Of a stretch of DNA of 64,000 bases, positions 7,869 through 16,943 are shown piece by piece (within the stretch, counting starts at the first letter, position 1; each line of letters begins with the position of its first letter). A model generated the notes under the pieces. That model was given only the letters and a program-made list of their open reading frames with translations. It ran no database searches and was not told the origin of the DNA. A program made the translations under genes and the position numbers. Source of the DNA: Rhodobacterales bacterium (lineage in GTDB: Bacteria; Pseudomonadota; Alphaproteobacteria; Rhodobacterales; Rhodobacteraceae). The stretch covers positions 1 through 64,000 of the forward strand of contig QKJR01000097.1 of the NCBI GenBank assembly GCA_003249215.1, given 5' to 3'.

Positions 7869-9521
7869 ATGCATCTCGCTCTTGCCCGCCCCGCCCTTGC
7901 CGCGCTCCTGCTCGGAAGCCTTCCGGCTGCGGCGCTCGATCTGGGCAATACCGTGCTCGGCAATCCGACCGCCTATATCCCGCCGCAATGCTATACGAAG
8001 ACGATCGACGCAGCGGGCGAGGCGCATAACCCCTGTCAGACCTGTCACGTCCGCTCGCGCGCGCCGCATTACGGCAACGATCAGGATCTGCAAACCGAAT
8101 ATTCCTTTCCCGGCCCCGCGCTGACCAATCCCTGGACCAATCTCTTCACCGATCGTTCGGCGGCGGTGGCGGCCGTCACCCCCGAGGAGATCCTCGGCTA
8201 TGTCCGGCAGGACAATTACCGCGATGCGGAGGGGCGCGTGATCCTCGCCGAGAAGCTGAGCTCGCCGCCGGCCGATTGGGACGTGAATGGCGACGGGCGC
8301 TGGAACGGCTATGTGCCGGATGCGGGCTTTGCCTTCGACGACGAAGGCTTCGACCATACCCCCGAGGGCACCGAGACCGGCTGGCGCGCCTTTGCCTATC
8401 AGCCGCTGCCGGGGACCTTCTGGCCGACCAACGGCTCGACCGATGATGTGCTGATCCGCCTGCCCGCGGCCTATCGCGAGGCGGCCGATGGCACCCCGGA
8501 TCGCGCGATCTACAAGCTGAACCTCGCCACGGTGGAATCGCTCATCAAGCGCGAGGATGTGGCGATCGAGCCGACAGACGAGGCGGCGCTCGGCGTCGAT
8601 CTCGACCGCGACGGCACGCTTGGCACGGCGACGCGGATCGCCTTTCACTGGGCGCCGAAAGAGGGCCGCGATATGGCTTGGCTCGGCCTTGCGGGCAGTC
8701 TGCCGCGGTCGCAGGCGCCCTTGGCCGCGGGGCTCTACCCCTTGGGCACCGAATTCCTTCATACCGTGCGCTATCTCGATCCGGCCGAGGACAGCATCGC
8801 CATGGCGCCGCGGATCAAGGAGCTGCGCTACATGCGCAAAACCCGCTGGCTGAGCTATTTCGACCGGATGGATGGCGCCTTGGCCGAGGCCAAGGAGCGG
8901 CACGACTTCCCCGACCGGATCGCGATGTTCTTCGGCGATGCCGAGGCCGGGATCACCAATGGCACCGGCTGGCGGTTGCAGGGCTTCATCGAGGATGCGG
9001 CGGGCGACCTGCGCCCGCAAAGCTTCGAGGAAACCGTCTTCTGCATGGGCTGCCATGGCGGGGTCGGCGCGACCGATGACGATACCTTTGCCTTCCCCCG
9101 CAAGCTCGGCGCGGATCAGTTTCAGGGCGGATGGTATCACTGGACGCAGCGGGGCCTCTATGGCGTGCCCGATCTGGTGCGCGCCGATGGCCGCGGCGAA
9201 TATGCCCATTACCTGCGCACCAATGGCGCGGGCGACGAGTTCCGCGGCAATGCCGAGCTGATCAACGACTGGCTCGATGCGCAGGGCGAGCTGGCCCCCG
9301 AGGCGGCGCAGGGCTTTGCCCATGACATCGGGCAGTTGCTCTACCCCTCGCGGGAACGCGCGCTCGCGCTCGACGCCGCCTATCGCGAGATCGTCCGCGA
9401 GCAGAGCTTCGTGAAGGGCCGCGATGCGACGATCGTGCCGCAGGAGAACGTCTGGCGCGCCGTCGAACAGGGGCAGCCGACCGGGATCGAGGTGCCCGAA
9501 ACGCCCTGGTATCGGCGCTGA
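7869..9521 (+). CDS. Exported protein with two CxxCH c-type haem motifs
   Basis: The 550-residue product has a Sec signal peptide (about residues 1-22). It has a haem motif CQTCH at residues 56-60 and a second, CMGCH, at 392-396, so two covalently bound haems are likely after periplasmic export. The region between contains an acidic calcium-loop-like DVNGDGRWNG segment and LDRDGTLG. I do not recognise a named enzyme; it could be an electron-transfer partner or a dihaem oxidase-like protein. It follows the PhoX-like gene with its own GGAGG ribosome binding site. The true start is the ATG at 7869, since the upstream open frame overlaps the preceding gene. Confidence 0.75.
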   Translation: MHLALARPALAALLLGSLPAAALDLGNTVLGNPTAYIPPQCYTKTIDAAGEAHNPCQTCHVRSRAPHYGNDQDLQTEYSFPGPALTNPWTNLFTDRSAAVAAVTPEEILGYVRQDNYRDAEGRVILAEKLSSPPADWDVNGDGRWNGYVPDAGFAFDDEGFDHTPEGTETGWRAFAYQPLPGTFWPTNGSTDDVLIRLPAAYREAADGTPDRAIYKLNLATVESLIKREDVAIEPTDEAALGVDLDRDGTLGTATRIAFHWAPKEGRDMAWLGLAGSLPRSQAPLAAGLYPLGTEFLHTVRYLDPAEDSIAMAPRIKELRYMRKTRWLSYFDRMDGALAEAKERHDFPDRIAMFFGDAEAGITNGTGWRLQGFIEDAAGDLRPQSFEETVFCMGCHGGVGATDDDTFAFPRKLGADQFQGGWYHWTQRGLYGVPDLVRADGRGEYAHYLRTNGAGDEFRGNAELINDWLDAQGELAPEAAQGFAHDIGQLLYPSRERALALDAAYREIVREQSFVKGRDATIVPQENVWRAVEQGQPTGIEVPETPWYRR

Positions 9522-9631
9522 TCCCCACGGTTTCGGGATGGCCCGGGCCTGCGCGGCTTTGACCGACTGACTCTGCGGTGCAGAAAGGTTAAGATCAGGG
9601 TGCGACTCAGCTGGGCCAAGGGGGCACTGCG

Positions 9632-9838
9632 ATGAACGACACCAATCTCCATCTGCCGACGGTTGCCGCGCATATCCTGTCTCTCCGGCAAGATCAGATC
9701 CACGACCTGATCGCCGAGAATATCCGCAGCCGGCAGCTTGCTCCGATGATGCGTGACCTGAATGCACATGTGCTGGATGGGTCCGCAACCGAGCGGCAGG
9801 CGGCCGAAGCGGCGCTCAAGCGGCTGGGCTTTCTGTAA
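9632..9838 (+). CDS. Small hypothetical protein, 68 residues
   Basis: This short helical protein (MNDTNLHLPTVAAHILSLRQ...) has a plausible AAGGGGGC ribosome binding site and no recognisable domain. The codon pattern looks like the neighbours' and the frame is closed just before the SOS operator of imuA. A TTGACC at 9559-9564 may be its -35 element, but no good -10 is visible. Function unknown; it is soluble by composition. Confidence 0.5.
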   Translation: MNDTNLHLPTVAAHILSLRQDQIHDLIAENIRSRQLAPMMRDLNAHVLDGSATERQAAEAALKRLGFL

Positions 9839-9893
9839 GCATCGCTTCACCAAGGCTGCGGTGCAGACGTCGAATCTCTCGTCAACCCGATAT

Positions 9894-9908
9894 GTTCTTG
9901 ATATGTTC
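9894..9908 (+). promoter_or_regulatory. LexA (SOS) box of the mutasome operon
   Basis: GTTC-TTGATAT-GTTC matches the alphaproteobacterial LexA operator GTTC-N7-GTTC exactly. It lies 5 bp before the imuA start, so bound LexA would cover the promoter/start region. DNA damage should therefore induce imuA-imuB-dnaE2. Confidence 0.9.
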
Positions 9909-9913
9909 GGAGT

Positions 9914-10567
9914 ATGTCGGAGCTGTTTTCCTCTGTTTTCCCGCTGAAACGCGGGCGGGTGCACGAGGCCCATGGCCCCGGCGCCACCTCCTTTGCCGCG
10001 ATCGCCGGCGGGATGGCCGCGCGTGATCGGCGGGCGCCGGTGCTCTGGCTTTCGGGTCCGTGGAACACCGAGGGGCTCAATCCGCTCGGCCTTCTGCGCT
10101 ATTGTGACCCGGCCGCGCTCCTGATGGCGCGGGCGCCCGATCAGGCCGAGATGCTCGGCGTGATGGAAGAGGCCCTGCGCTCGGGTGCGGTGGCGCTCGT
10201 CGTGGCCGAGACGCACCGCCCGCTCAGCCTGACCGCGGGGCGGCGGCTGCAGCTGGCGGCCGAGGCGGGGCGGGTGACGGGGCTCTGCCTCGTGCCCGAG
10301 GGGATGGGCTCGAATGCCGCGCAGACCCGCTGGCATTGCGCGCCACGGCTCGCCGATACGGCGGACTCGACTCTCTGGCGCTGGAGTCTTAACAAGAACA
10401 AAATGGGAACAATGGCTGCCTGGGATCTGCGCTGGGATGACACGTCGCATCGTATCGCTCTGGTTTCCGAGGCTCGCGGTGGAGCGGGCCCTGCGGGCAC
10501 GCCCGCTGCTGGTGGAGGCGCCCTTCGCGCTGAGCCTGCGGCAGGGCAACGCGCTCCGGCTCCATGA
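9914..10567 (+). CDS. imuA: SOS mutagenesis protein ImuA
   Basis: ImuA is the RecA-like accessory of the ImuA-ImuB-DnaE2 translesion synthesis complex. The 217-residue protein has the expected outline: N-terminal RVHEAHGPGATSFAAI, a strand PVLWLSG, an internal SGAVALVVAETHRPLSLTAGRRLQLAAEAG stretch shared by ImuA proteins, and the C-terminal W-W and MAAWDLRWDD segment. No canonical Walker A is present, which fits the family. The start at ATG 9914 lies directly behind the LexA box with only a short GGAG, so initiation may be weak. The last 131 bp overlap imuB in another frame. Confidence 0.8.
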   Translation: MSELFSSVFPLKRGRVHEAHGPGATSFAAIAGGMAARDRRAPVLWLSGPWNTEGLNPLGLLRYCDPAALLMARAPDQAEMLGVMEEALRSGAVALVVAETHRPLSLTAGRRLQLAAEAGRVTGLCLVPEGMGSNAAQTRWHCAPRLADTADSTLWRWSLNKNKMGTMAAWDLRWDDTSHRIALVSEARGGAGPAGTPAAGGGALRAEPAAGQRAPAP

Positions 10568-11909
10568 TCTGAACGCAGCTGCCGAGCGCGCGGGGCTCCA
10601 TCGCGGGATGAGCCATGCCGATGCCCGCGCCTTTTGCCCCGCACTGATCAGCCGCCCGGCGGACCCTGCGGGCGATGCGCGGTTTCTGCATGCGCTGGCG
10701 CGATGGGCCACGCGCTGGTGCCCCTGGGTCGGGCTGGAGGCGCCCGACGGGCTGGTGCTCGATGTCACCGGCGCCACGCACCTGTGGGGCGGTGAGGGGG
10801 AGATGCTCGCCGATATGCGGCAGCGCTTCGCTCGGGCTGGCCTCACGCCGCGGCTGGGTCTGGCCGACACCCGCGGCGCGGCCTGGGCGCTGGCGCATAC
10901 CGGCGAAGGCGTGGCCGCGCCGGGCGAGACCGCGGCGGCGCTCGCGCCCCTGCCGGTGGCCGCGCTGCGCCTGCCCCCCGAGATGGCGATCACCGCCGAG
11001 CGGCTCGGCCTGCGGACGATCGGCGATCTGGCGACCCTGCCGCGGGCCGCTCTGGCCCGGCGCTTCGGCCCCGAGATGATGCGCCGCCTCGACCAGGCGA
11101 GTGGCGCACTGACCGAAGAGATCTCGCCCCTGCCCGAGGCGCCCCGTTTCGCGCTGCGGCTGACCCTGCCCGAACCGATCGGGCTGGCCGAAGACGTGAT
11201 GGCGGGGGCAGAGCGGCTGCTGGGTGTGCTCTGCGAGCGGCTCGGCGCACAAGACAAGGGCGCGCGGGTGCTGCGCCTGACGCTGCGCCGGGTCGATCAG
11301 GCCGCGAGCCAGGTCGAGTTGCGGCTGGCCGCGCCGATGCGCGATGCGCGCCGGATCCTGCCGCTCTTTCGCCGCGGAGTCGAGGAGGCCGACGCCGGTT
11401 TCGGCATCGACCAGCTGCGGCTCGAAGCACTCGACCTCGCGCCGCTCGGCGCGCGTCAGACCGGGCCGGGCGGCGCCCTGCCGCAGGCCGATCTCGAGGA
11501 TCTGATCACAAGGATCGGCCATCGCATCGGGCTCGAGAACATCCTGCGCGCCCTGCCCGCCGACAGCCATATCCCCGAGCGCGCCTTTCAGATCGCGCCC
11601 GCCGCCTTCAGCACGCCCGGCCACGGCTGGACCGCGCCACGCCCGCGCCCGATCCGCCTGTTCGCCCCCGAGCCGATCGAGGCTGCGGGCCCCACCCCGC
11701 CGCGCCGCTTCCGCTGGCGCCGGATGCAGATGACGACCGCCCGGGCCACCGGCCCCGAGCGGATCGCGCCAGAATGGTGGCTGCCCGACGATCACTGGGC
11801 ACGCGGATTGCGCGATTACTGGCGGATCGAGACGCGCGAGGGCCGCCGCCTCTGGCTCTATCACACGCCGCAAAGCCCCGGCTGGTTCGTGCAAGGGGAA
11901 TTCGCGTGA
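10437..11909 (+). CDS. imuB: Y-family polymerase-like mutasome subunit ImuB
   Basis: ImuB is a Y-family polymerase homologue that has lost catalysis and serves as the hub linking the beta clamp, ImuA and DnaE2. The 490-residue product starts RRIVSLWFPRLAVERA, where active polymerases have their first catalytic aspartate; here that position is occupied by aromatic/proline residues. The second motif reads LVLDVTGATHLWGG without the usual SxDE. The helix-hairpin region (MAITAERLGLRTIGDLATLP) and little-finger part follow. ATG 10437 is chosen because it begins the domain; it lies inside imuA. Its TGA overlaps the GTG of dnaE2. Confidence 0.88.
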   Translation: MTRRIVSLWFPRLAVERALRARPLLVEAPFALSLRQGNALRLHDLNAAAERAGLHRGMSHADARAFCPALISRPADPAGDARFLHALARWATRWCPWVGLEAPDGLVLDVTGATHLWGGEGEMLADMRQRFARAGLTPRLGLADTRGAAWALAHTGEGVAAPGETAAALAPLPVAALRLPPEMAITAERLGLRTIGDLATLPRAALARRFGPEMMRRLDQASGALTEEISPLPEAPRFALRLTLPEPIGLAEDVMAGAERLLGVLCERLGAQDKGARVLRLTLRRVDQAASQVELRLAAPMRDARRILPLFRRGVEEADAGFGIDQLRLEALDLAPLGARQTGPGGALPQADLEDLITRIGHRIGLENILRALPADSHIPERAFQIAPAAFSTPGHGWTAPRPRPIRLFAPEPIEAAGPTPPRRFRWRRMQMTTARATGPERIAPEWWLPDDHWARGLRDYWRIETREGRRLWLYHTPQSPGWFVQGEFA

Positions 11910-14900
11910 GCCCCCCTGATCTTCAACCTGATCCAAATATCCCGGGGGGTGAAGGCGAAGCCGAGGGGGGCAGCGCCCCCCTGCCGCCCCCTCCGCCTGC
12001 GCCCGGCTATGCCGAGCTCTGCGTGACCTCGAATTTCACCTTCCTGACCGGCGCCTCACATCCCGAGGAACTGGTAACCCGCGCGGCCGAGCTGGGGCTT
12101 GCCGCCCTCGCCATCACCGACCGCAACAGCCTTGCGGGTGTGGTGCGCGCCTTCGCGGCGCTGCGCGAGCTCAGGCGCGAGGCCGAGGAGGCCGCGGTGC
12201 GGGTCCGCTCGCAGGTGCGGGTCGATCCCTGCTCGCGCCTGCCGATGGGAGAGGCCCCGGCTCTGCCCACAAACCCCATCGCCCTGCCCCGGCTGATCGT
12301 CGGCGCGCGTTTGGTGCCGCGCAGCGGGCCGCTCGACTGGATCGCCCTGCCGCGCGATCGCGCCGCCTATGAGCGGCTCTCGCAGCTCCTCAGCCTTGGC
12401 AAGCGCCGTGCGGAAAAGGGCGCGTGTCACCTCGAGCCCGAGGATATCGCCGCCCATGGCGCGGGGATGATCCTGATCGGCCTGCCCAAGGCGATGGCGG
12501 CGCCGGGGCTCGCACCGGCGCTGCGCACGATGGCCTCGCGCTTTCCTGGCCATGTCTTCCTCGGCGCCGCCCCGCGCTATGACGGCAGTGACCGCGCGCA
12601 TCTGGCGGCCTGCGCGGATCTGGCGCATCGCAGTGCCGCGCCGATGGTGGCCTTGGGCGATGTGCTGATGCACCGCGCGCATCGCCGGCCGCTGGCCGAT
12701 GTGCTGACCTGCCTGCGCGAGGGGCTGACCATCGACCGGATCGGCACCAAGGCGCTCCCGAATACCGAGCGGCGGCTGAAGCCCGCGGCCGAGATGGCGC
12801 GGATCTTTCGCGATCACCCGGCCGCGCTCCGCCGCACGCTGGAAATCGCCGCGCGCTGCAGCTTCGATCTGTCGGAGCTGTCCTATGATTACCCCGACGA
12901 GGGCAACGGGACTGAGCCCGCGCAGGAACGGTTGGAGCGGCTGACCCGCGAGGGGCTCACCCGCCGCTGCCCCGAAGGCATTCCCGAGCGGTTCCAGCAC
13001 CTCGCCGACAAGGAACTGCGGCTGGTCGCAGAGCTCGGCTTTGCCGCCTATTTCCTGACCGTCCACGATATCGTGGCCTTCGCCCGGTCGCGTGCGATCC
13101 TGTGCCAGGGCCGCGGTTCGGCGGCGAATTCGATCCTGTGCTGGGCGCTCGGCATCACCGATGTCCGCCCCGATCAGATCAGCATGGTCTTCGAGCGCTT
13201 CATCTCGAAGCACCGCGGCGAGCCGCCCGATATCGACGTCGATTTCGAACACGAGCGCCGCGAGGAGGTGATCCAGCATATCTACGAAAAATACGGGCGA
13301 GAGCGCGCGGGCCTCTGCGCCACCGTGATCCATTTCCGCTCGCGCGCGGCGATCCGCGAGGTGGGCAAGGTCATGGGCCTTTCGGAGGATATCACCGCGG
13401 CGCTGGCCGGGCAGGTCTGGGGGATTTCCTCGAAAGGCGCCGATCCTGCGCGGATGCGCGAGGTGGGCCTCGACCCCGGGGACCTGCGGCTGGCGCAGAC
13501 CATTCGGCTCATCGGCGAGATCATCGGCTTTCCGCGGCACCTAAGCCAACATGTCGGCGGTTTCGTCATCACCCGCGGGCGGCTCGATGCGCTTTGCCCG
13601 ATCGAGAACGCAGCGGTGGCGGGGCGCACGATCATCGAATGGGACAAGGACGATATCGACACGCTGGGCATCCTCAAGGTCGATATCCTCAGCCTCGGCA
13701 TGCTGACCTGCATCCGCAAATGCTTTGGCCTGATCGCCCAAACCGGCGGGCCCGAGATGAGCATCGCCAGCGTGCCACAGGGCGACGGCCCTACCTATGA
13801 CATGCTCTGCCGCGCCGATGCGATTGGCGTCTTTCAGGTGGAAAGCCGGGCGCAGATGAACTTCCTGCCGCGGATGCGGCCGCGGCGCTTCTATGATCTG
13901 GTGATCGAGGTGGCGATCGTGCGGCCCGGCCCGATTCAGGGCGGCATGGTGCATCCCTATATCAACCGCCGACAGGGGCGCGAGGCGGTCAGCTTTCCCT
14001 CGCGCGACCTCGAAGAGGTGCTGGGCAAGACGCTGGGCGTGCCGCTCTTTCAGGAACAGGCGATGCAGATCGCGGTGGTCGGCGCCGGCTTCACCCCCGA
14101 AGAGGCCGACCGCTTGCGCCGCTCGATCGCGACCTTCCGGCGAATGGGCACGATCGGGAAATTCCGCGAGCGTTTCGTCGCCGGGATGCTCGCGCGCGGT
14201 TACGAACAGGCCTTCGCCGAGGCGAGCTTCAGCCAGATCGAGGGCTTTGCGGAATACGGTTTCCCCGAGAGCCATGCCGCGGCTTTCGCGATGCTGACCT
14301 ATGTCTCAAGCTGGATGAAATGCCACCATCCGGCGGCCTTCGCCTGCGCCTTGCTCAATTCCCAACCGATGGGGTTCTATGCCCCGGCGCAGATCGTGCG
14401 CGATGTGCGCGAGCATGAGGTGGAGGTGCGGCCGGTCTGCGTCAACGCGAGCCTGTGGGACAACAGCCTCGAGCGGCGCCCCGACGGGCGCTGGGCGCTG
14501 CGGCTGGGGTTTCGGCAGATCAAGGGGCTGCGTGAGGAGGATGCCCATTGGATCGTCGCGGCGCGCGGCAATGGCTACCCCGACCCCGAGGCGGTCTGGC
14601 TGCGTGCGGGCACGCCGGCGGCGACGCTCGAACGTCTGGCCGAGGCCGATGCCTTTGCCGGCATGGGGATGGTGCGGCGGGCGGCGCTTTGGGCGGTGCG
14701 GGCGATCCGGGCGCCGCGGCCGCTGCCCCTCTTCTCCGATCCGATGGAGGGCGAGGGGATCCGCGAGGCGCCGGTGACCTTGCCCGCGATGCATCTGGGC
14801 GAGGAGGTGGTCGAGGATTATCTGGCGCTGCGCCTCAGCCTGCGGGCGCATCCGATGGAGCTGTTGCGACCCGGCATTGCCGGTCTGACCGCCCATGCCG

Positions 14901-15313
14901 ATCTACCTGCGGCGCCGCTGCGACGGACCTCGGTCTGTGGCCTCGTCATCACGCGGCAGCGGCCGGGCACCGCCTCGGGGGTGATATTTCTGACGCTGGA
15001 GGATGAGACCGGGGTCAGCAATATCGTGGTCTGGCGCCGGGTCTATGAGCGGTTTCGCCGCGCGGTGATGGGCGGCCGGCTCTTGCGGGTGACGGGGCCG
15101 TTGCAGCGCGAGGGGATCGTCGTGCATCTGATTGCGGAGGACATCGAAGACCTCTCGCCGCGGCTCTCCGAGCTTGGCCATCCGATGGATGAAGTCGTCG
15201 GCGTCACCCGCGCCGAGGCCGATGATGCGCCCCGCCCCACGCGTCCGCCGCCTCGCGCACGCCACCCGCGAGAGCAGGCCAAGCGGCTGTTCCCGAGCCG
15301 CGATTTCCATTGA
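11906..15313 (+). CDS. dnaE2: Error-prone DNA polymerase DnaE2
   Basis: DnaE2 is the catalytic C-family polymerase of the SOS mutasome, responsible for damage-induced mutagenesis. The 1135-residue protein has an N-terminal PHP domain from about residue 33 (YAELCVTSNFTFLTGASHPEEL). The polymerase carboxylates lie in PDIDVDF near residue 442, and the palm continues through HLSQHVGGFV and IEWDKDDIDTLGILKVDIL. The C-terminal OB fold is SVCGLVITRQRPG then FLTLEDETG. The start is GTG 11906, which overlaps the imuB stop (GTGA) and has AAGGGGAA upstream; no later start exists before the PHP domain. Residues about 10-30 are encoded by a dispersed palindromic repeat. Confidence 0.95.
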   Translation: MSPPDLQPDPNIPGGEGEAEGGSAPLPPPPPAPGYAELCVTSNFTFLTGASHPEELVTRAAELGLAALAITDRNSLAGVVRAFAALRELRREAEEAAVRVRSQVRVDPCSRLPMGEAPALPTNPIALPRLIVGARLVPRSGPLDWIALPRDRAAYERLSQLLSLGKRRAEKGACHLEPEDIAAHGAGMILIGLPKAMAAPGLAPALRTMASRFPGHVFLGAAPRYDGSDRAHLAACADLAHRSAAPMVALGDVLMHRAHRRPLADVLTCLREGLTIDRIGTKALPNTERRLKPAAEMARIFRDHPAALRRTLEIAARCSFDLSELSYDYPDEGNGTEPAQERLERLTREGLTRRCPEGIPERFQHLADKELRLVAELGFAAYFLTVHDIVAFARSRAILCQGRGSAANSILCWALGITDVRPDQISMVFERFISKHRGEPPDIDVDFEHERREEVIQHIYEKYGRERAGLCATVIHFRSRAAIREVGKVMGLSEDITAALAGQVWGISSKGADPARMREVGLDPGDLRLAQTIRLIGEIIGFPRHLSQHVGGFVITRGRLDALCPIENAAVAGRTIIEWDKDDIDTLGILKVDILSLGMLTCIRKCFGLIAQTGGPEMSIASVPQGDGPTYDMLCRADAIGVFQVESRAQMNFLPRMRPRRFYDLVIEVAIVRPGPIQGGMVHPYINRRQGREAVSFPSRDLEEVLGKTLGVPLFQEQAMQIAVVGAGFTPEEADRLRRSIATFRRMGTIGKFRERFVAGMLARGYEQAFAEASFSQIEGFAEYGFPESHAAAFAMLTYVSSWMKCHHPAAFACALLNSQPMGFYAPAQIVRDVREHEVEVRPVCVNASLWDNSLERRPDGRWALRLGFRQIKGLREEDAHWIVAARGNGYPDPEAVWLRAGTPAATLERLAEADAFAGMGMVRRAALWAVRAIRAPRPLPLFSDPMEGEGIREAPVTLPAMHLGEEVVEDYLALRLSLRAHPMELLRPGIAGLTAHADLPAAPLRRTSVCGLVITRQRPGTASGVIFLTLEDETGVSNIVVWRRVYERFRRAVMGGRLLRVTGPLQREGIVVHLIAEDIEDLSPRLSELGHPMDEVVGVTRAEADDAPRPTRPPPRARHPREQAKRLFPSRDFH
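11933..11981. repeat. Dispersed palindromic repeat, copy A (inside dnaE2)
   Basis: CCAAATATCCCGGGGGG, a short variable centre and GGGGGGCAGCGCCCCCC recur almost identically at 34748-34789. Here the element lies within the 5' coding region of dnaE2 and encodes the Gly/Pro-rich linker before the PHP domain. It looks like an intergenic repeat family member that was captured as coding sequence. Confidence 0.75.
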
Positions 15314-15318
15314 GCGGG

Positions 15319-15334
15319 GTGGCCCATCGGCCAC
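15319..15334 (+). terminator. Hairpin after dnaE2
   Basis: GTGGCC-CATC-GGCCAC begins 6 bp after the dnaE2 stop. The stem is short and has no T-tract, so it is a weak or Rho-assisted terminator at best. Confidence 0.35.
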
Positions 15335-15361
15335 GCTGCCCGACGCAAGCCCCACCCCCGA

Positions 15362-15390
15362 TTGACCCACCGCGCAATGCCGGGTCCTAT
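15362..15390 (+). promoter_or_regulatory. Candidate promoter of the glycine-rich beta protein
   Basis: TTGACC (15362-15367), a 17-bp spacer and TCCTAT (15385-15390) precede the ATG at 15417 by a suitable distance. The -35 is good and the -10 is weak. Confidence 0.35.
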
Positions 15391-15416
15391 GGATGAAACC
15401 GGAAAGGAGAGCACCG

Positions 15417-16835
15417 ATGCGCAAAAGCCCCGCCCTTGCCGCCCTGCTGAGCGCTGGCATCGCCGCACTGGCCGCCCCCGCGGGCGCCTTCGAGATCCGC
15501 ACCGGTTTCGACGTGATCAACGATCCACAGACCGAGATCGAGGGCTTTCACCGGCTCTTCATCGGCCGCGAGATCGCGCCGGGGTTGAGCTTCGGTCAGT
15601 CGCTCTATTCGGCGGCGATGGGCGATGCGGGCGGGGCCTTCCTCTGGGGCTTCGAGATGGAGAAGGCGGTGCCGCTCGGGCGCGGCTTCGGCCTCGCGTT
15701 TTCGGGCTTTGTCGGTGGCGGCGGCGGGGCTGCACAGATCGTGGGCGACGGGCTCATGCTGCGCGCGGGGGTCGATCTGAGCTATGATCTGAGCGAGCGC
15801 GTGGCGCTGAGCCTTGGCGGTTCGTGGATCAGGATCGAGGGTGCCGAGATCGACGATCCGGCGCTGTCGCTCGGCCTGCGGTTCCATGCCGGGCGCGAGG
15901 CGGGGGCCTCGGGCGGGCTTGCGCTGCCGCTGCGGGCGGTGGCGATCCGGGCGACGCAAGTGGCGGTCAGCGATCACGCGAACCGGGCGGGGGCAGCGCA
16001 GGCGGATCTGTCGATGGCCGGGGCCGAGGCAAGGTTTGCGCTGGCGCCGATGACCGATCTTTTTGTCGGCGCGGATGGCGCGGCGAAGGGCGGCGAGGGC
16101 TATATGCAGGTGATCGGCGGGTTGCGGCAACGCTGGGCACTCGGGCCGGTCGAGCTGTTCGCAGAGGGCTCGGCGGGTTTTGGCGGCGGCGGTGAGGTCG
16201 ATACCGGCGCGGGCGCGCTGATCGGGGCGGGCGCGGGGATCGCGCTGCCGGTCGCGCCCTGGGCCGATCTGGAATTCGCGCTGGGGGCCACCGCGGCGCC
16301 CGACAGCGACTATCGCGGGGCGGTCGGTTCGCTGCGTCTGGTGCGGGTTTTCGAGCGGGCGGGGGCGCCGGTCGACGCCGAGCCGCAGCACTGGCAATTC
16401 TCGATGGGGCTGGCGATGCAGGACCCGAATGCGAGTTTCCGCACCCCGGGCAATCCGGCGACGGCGCGGCCGGTGATGCAGGAAAGCTCGGTCGATCTGT
16501 TCCTGAGCGACGCCCTCTATATCACCGGCAATGCCCAGACCGCGATGGGCGGCGATGCGGCGGGCTATGCGATCGGGATGTTGGGCCTCGGCTATCGGAT
16601 CCCGCTCGGCCCCCGCTGGGCGGTGTCGCTCGAGGGGCATGTGGGCGCGGCGGGCGGCGGCGGCATCGACACCAATGGCGGGCTGATCGGCAGCCTGCGC
16701 ACCGAGGTCGATTATGCGCTGAACGACCGGCTGAGCCTGTCGGTCGGGGTGGGCAAGCTTGGCGCGCTCAAGGGCGATGCGATGGCGCCGACCTTCGTGC
16801 AGGCCGGGATCAAGATCCCCTTCACGGCGCCCTGA
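15417..16835 (+). CDS. Exported glycine-rich beta protein with three internal repeats
   Basis: The 472-residue protein starts with a clear signal peptide (MRKSPALAALLSAGIAALAAPAGA, cleavage near residue 24). It then consists of about three similar units of roughly 155 residues. Each runs through a PLG-R-A-S-like strand pair into a GGGG-(I/V)DT-type loop near residues 98, 250 and 409, then alternating hydrophobic strands of the type DLSYDLSERVALSLGG. The pattern fits an outer-membrane or periplasmic beta structure. I do not recognise a named family. The start has GGAGAG upstream and the frame is monocistronic between hairpins. Confidence 0.6.
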   Translation: MRKSPALAALLSAGIAALAAPAGAFEIRTGFDVINDPQTEIEGFHRLFIGREIAPGLSFGQSLYSAAMGDAGGAFLWGFEMEKAVPLGRGFGLAFSGFVGGGGGAAQIVGDGLMLRAGVDLSYDLSERVALSLGGSWIRIEGAEIDDPALSLGLRFHAGREAGASGGLALPLRAVAIRATQVAVSDHANRAGAAQADLSMAGAEARFALAPMTDLFVGADGAAKGGEGYMQVIGGLRQRWALGPVELFAEGSAGFGGGGEVDTGAGALIGAGAGIALPVAPWADLEFALGATAAPDSDYRGAVGSLRLVRVFERAGAPVDAEPQHWQFSMGLAMQDPNASFRTPGNPATARPVMQESSVDLFLSDALYITGNAQTAMGGDAAGYAIGMLGLGYRIPLGPRWAVSLEGHVGAAGGGGIDTNGGLIGSLRTEVDYALNDRLSLSVGVGKLGALKGDAMAPTFVQAGIKIPFTAP

Positions 16836-16943
16836 GGCCCGCCCGGGGCGTTGCCCCCGGCGTCGAGCGGCGCACGCTGCCTTGGCAGGCCGTTCAGCAA
16901 TCCGCACTAGGGTCGCGGCAGATCCATGCCACGGAGTGCCCCG

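Noticed and set aside
7767-9788. 673-codon minus-strand open frame opposite the dihaem gene
   Set aside because: The plus strand has a signal peptide, a ribosome binding site and two haem motifs; the antisense product has no recognisable feature.
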